Under the pieces are notes generated by a model. The model was given only the letters and a program-made list of their open reading frames with translations, ran no database searches and was not told the origin of the DNA. The position numbers were made by a program, and so were the translations under genes. From contig CALKJZ010000012.1 in NCBI GenBank assembly GCA_937995515.1, forward strand, positions 1 to 64,000: a stretch of DNA of 64,000 nucleotides, given 5' to 3'. How positions within the stretch are numbered: position 1 is the first letter of the stretch; each line of letters begins with the position of its first letter. Positions 62,553 to 64,000 of this stretch are shown piece after piece. The stretch comes from an uncultured Sphingomonadaceae bacterium (lineage in GTDB: Bacteria > Pseudomonadota > Alphaproteobacteria > Sphingomonadales > Sphingomonadaceae).

Positions 62553-64000
62553 ATGCGCAAGTGCTGCGCCCTGCCTGGTGTTTCCGTTCTGGTTCTCGCC
62601 CTTGCCGGCCTTTCCACCCCCGCGCTGGGGCAGGGGCCTGCGGCCGAGACCTCGGCCGACAGCGGCGACATCATCGTGACTGCCCGGCGGACCGAGGAGC
62701 GGCTGCAGGACGTGCCGCTGTCGGTTTCGGTGGTGGATGCCGCCGATGCGCGCGCGCAGGGTGCCACCTCGTTCCGCGATCTTGCCACGCTTGCGCCGGG
62801 CTTCAGCTACGAGACGCTGCAGCCGCTGGTGCCGCAGGCGGCGATCCGCGGCCAGGTGAACCTTCGCACCGACTCGCCGGTGCAGAATGTCTCCTTCTTC
62901 CTCGACGGCGTCTATCTCCAGCGTGCCTATCTGGTCGACCAGCGGCTGATCGAGCTCGAGCGGGTGGAAGTGATCCGCGGGCCGCAATCGGCCCTCTATG
63001 GCCGCAACGCCTTTGCCGGTGCCATCAACATGACAAGCCGGTCGCCGGATCTGTCGGGCTGGGCCGGCCGCCTGTCCGGCACTGTCGGCACCGACGAGCG
63101 CTTCGAGGCGCGCGGCTGGGTTTCGGTGCCCATCCTTGCCGATCGCGTCGCCCTCCTGGTCGCGGGTGCCTGGTCCACCTTCGATGGCACTTGGAAGAAC
63201 AATCATCCGCTCGCCAACGAGCCGGGCGTTGCCACCCGGGGCAAGATCGGCGGCTATGAGAACTGGATGGTGCAGACGCGGCTTGTCGCGAAAATCACCG
63301 ACGATCTTTCCTTCGATGCCCTCTACATCCGCACCGAACGCGACGAGGAGACCGTCCCGTCCTACACCGTCAGCACCGGCACCGTGCTTTCGAACTTCAA
63401 CAACTCGCTGAACGCAAGCCCGCGGCCGGGTCTGGCGCCGCCGTTTACCGTGCAGAACCGCCTCTGGGTCGGCGCCTTCCCGGTCGAGCCGTTCATTTCC
63501 CCCACAAATACCACCCGGCCGAAGGGGATCGTCCTTGATCCGCGTGCCTTCGGCGTGCGCGGGCCGACCGAACTTGCAACCGGCAAGCTCAGCTGGGCAC
63601 CCGATGGCCCCGTTGAGGTAAGCTACCAGCTCGCCTTCCTGCGCGCGGCCGTCCTCGGGCAGGGCTCTCCCAGCCCCGACCCGACCCTTCCGATCAACTT
63701 CCCGCCGTTTCTCGTCAACGCGACGATTTTCGATGCCTCGGGCAGCGATTCGGAATATCGTGGCTGGAACCACGAGCTGAAGCTTGCCTTCCGCGGCAAC
63801 GAGCGCTGGAACGGCTTTTTCGGTGTCTCCTACTCGAAGACCAAGGACATCGCATCGAACGCAGCCTTTGCCGCACCGGCCAACAGCACCTTCCAGCCGG
63901 ACCCGGCGACCTACCTGTTCCCGGTGGGGCCGGGCCTTCCGTTCCCGACCGCGTTCCTCCAGCGCAACACCTACCTGCAGCGCGACGAGAACATCTGGTC
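62553..64000 (+). CDS. TonB-dependent outer-membrane receptor, C-terminally truncated by the window
   Basis: The first 482 codons are present and open to the right edge. A signal peptide (MRKCCALPGVSVLVLALAGL, cleavage near ALGQG) precedes a TonB box-like DIIVTARR and the plug domain (LQDVPLSVSVVD, RVEVIRGPQSALYGRNAFAGAINMTSR). Barrel strands follow (ELKLAFRGNERWNGFFGVSYSKT). Receptors of this type import the substrates of nearby catabolic genes. With the IclR regulator, DUF1838 and PhyH genes it forms a likely uptake-degradation locus. The ligand is unknown. Confidence 0.94.
   Translation, partial: MRKCCALPGVSVLVLALAGLSTPALGQGPAAETSADSGDIIVTARRTEERLQDVPLSVSVVDAADARAQGATSFRDLATLAPGFSYETLQPLVPQAAIRGQVNLRTDSPVQNVSFFLDGVYLQRAYLVDQRLIELERVEVIRGPQSALYGRNAFAGAINMTSRSPDLSGWAGRLSGTVGTDERFEARGWVSVPILADRVALLVAGAWSTFDGTWKNNHPLANEPGVATRGKIGGYENWMVQTRLVAKITDDLSFDALYIRTERDEETVPSYTVSTGTVLSNFNNSLNASPRPGLAPPFTVQNRLWVGAFPVEPFISPTNTTRPKGIVLDPRAFGVRGPTELATGKLSWAPDGPVEVSYQLAFLRAAVLGQGSPSPDPTLPINFPPFLVNATIFDASGSDSEYRGWNHELKLAFRGNERWNGFFGVSYSKTKDIASNAAFAAPANSTFQPDPATYLFPVGPGLPFPTAFLQRNTYLQRDENIW

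Noticed and set aside
1-64000. tRNA genes
   Set aside because: I looked for TpsiC-arm-like GGTTCGAnTCC strings in the intergenic regions and found none; a covariance search would settle it.

Overview
This 64 kb window is a high-GC alphaproteobacterial chromosome segment. It most likely comes from Sphingomonadales. The evidence is the PEPxxWA-type sorting tail at 17178-17663, the GTTC-N7-GTTC SOS boxes in front of lexA, the DUF3576-leuS-lptE-holA block, the rpoZ-rsh-pyrE-pdxJ-acpS-lepB block, the short proline-tRNA ligase, and a TonB receptor in a catabolic cluster. I assign the order by inference only. I saw no rRNA, tRNA, CRISPR array, transposase or phage gene.

Layout. 1-5.8 kb is an accessory acyl-CoA cluster: the start of a short-chain dehydrogenase, a TetR regulator, a CaiB-type CoA transferase, a DUF35 protein facing a thiolase-like protein that lacks the thiolase cysteine, and MFS and EamA exporters. 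5.9-13.1 kb holds a small membrane protein, then the minus-strand operon DUF3576-leuS-lptE-holA, to which a LytS/LytTR two-component pair is coupled by overlapping codons. 13.4-21.1 kb holds single genes: an outer-membrane-like protein, a serine hydrolase behind a 12-bp tandem repeat, ThiE-like and YggS-like proteins, a PEP-CTERM protein, an iron-sulfur photolyase and an acyl-CoA ligase. 21.3-26.5 kb is the rpoZ-to-lepB housekeeping operon. 26.8-31.2 kb has rpsD, a lipoprotein, a DsbA-like protein, an M48 protease and tpiA.

31.2-36.1 kb is trpGDC-moaC-moeA-lexA, with two overlapping SOS boxes before lexA. 36.1-42.5 kb holds a repeat-bearing intergenic region, a DEAD-box helicase, a frameshifted Tat-type dehydrogenase, a DUF938 methyltransferase, recN, bamD and an RNA-ligase-like protein. 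42.6-48.2 kb is ppiD-trpE-secG-pyrG. 48.7-52.0 kb is proS-lolC-lolD, and 54.6-58.1 kb is dnaE on the other strand. Between lolD and dnaE sits a small island with a YbaY-like protein and an astacin-type metalloprotease. The protease reading frame carries an in-frame TGA where the family has an aromatic residue, and five bacterial tandem repeats follow. 58.2-64 kb is a second accessory catabolic cluster: an alpha/beta hydrolase with His at the nucleophile elbow, a membrane protein, a phytanoyl-CoA dioxygenase-like enzyme, a DUF1838 protein, an IclR regulator and a TonB receptor cut by the window edge.

The most rewarding points are the TGA-interrupted astacin-repeat protein, the predicted thiolase-like/DUF35 retro-aldolase pair, and the exchanged tpiA/trpG and trpE/secG junctions. 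After these come the palindromic repeats between lexA and the helicase, and the orphan stem-loop and tandem-repeat elements.
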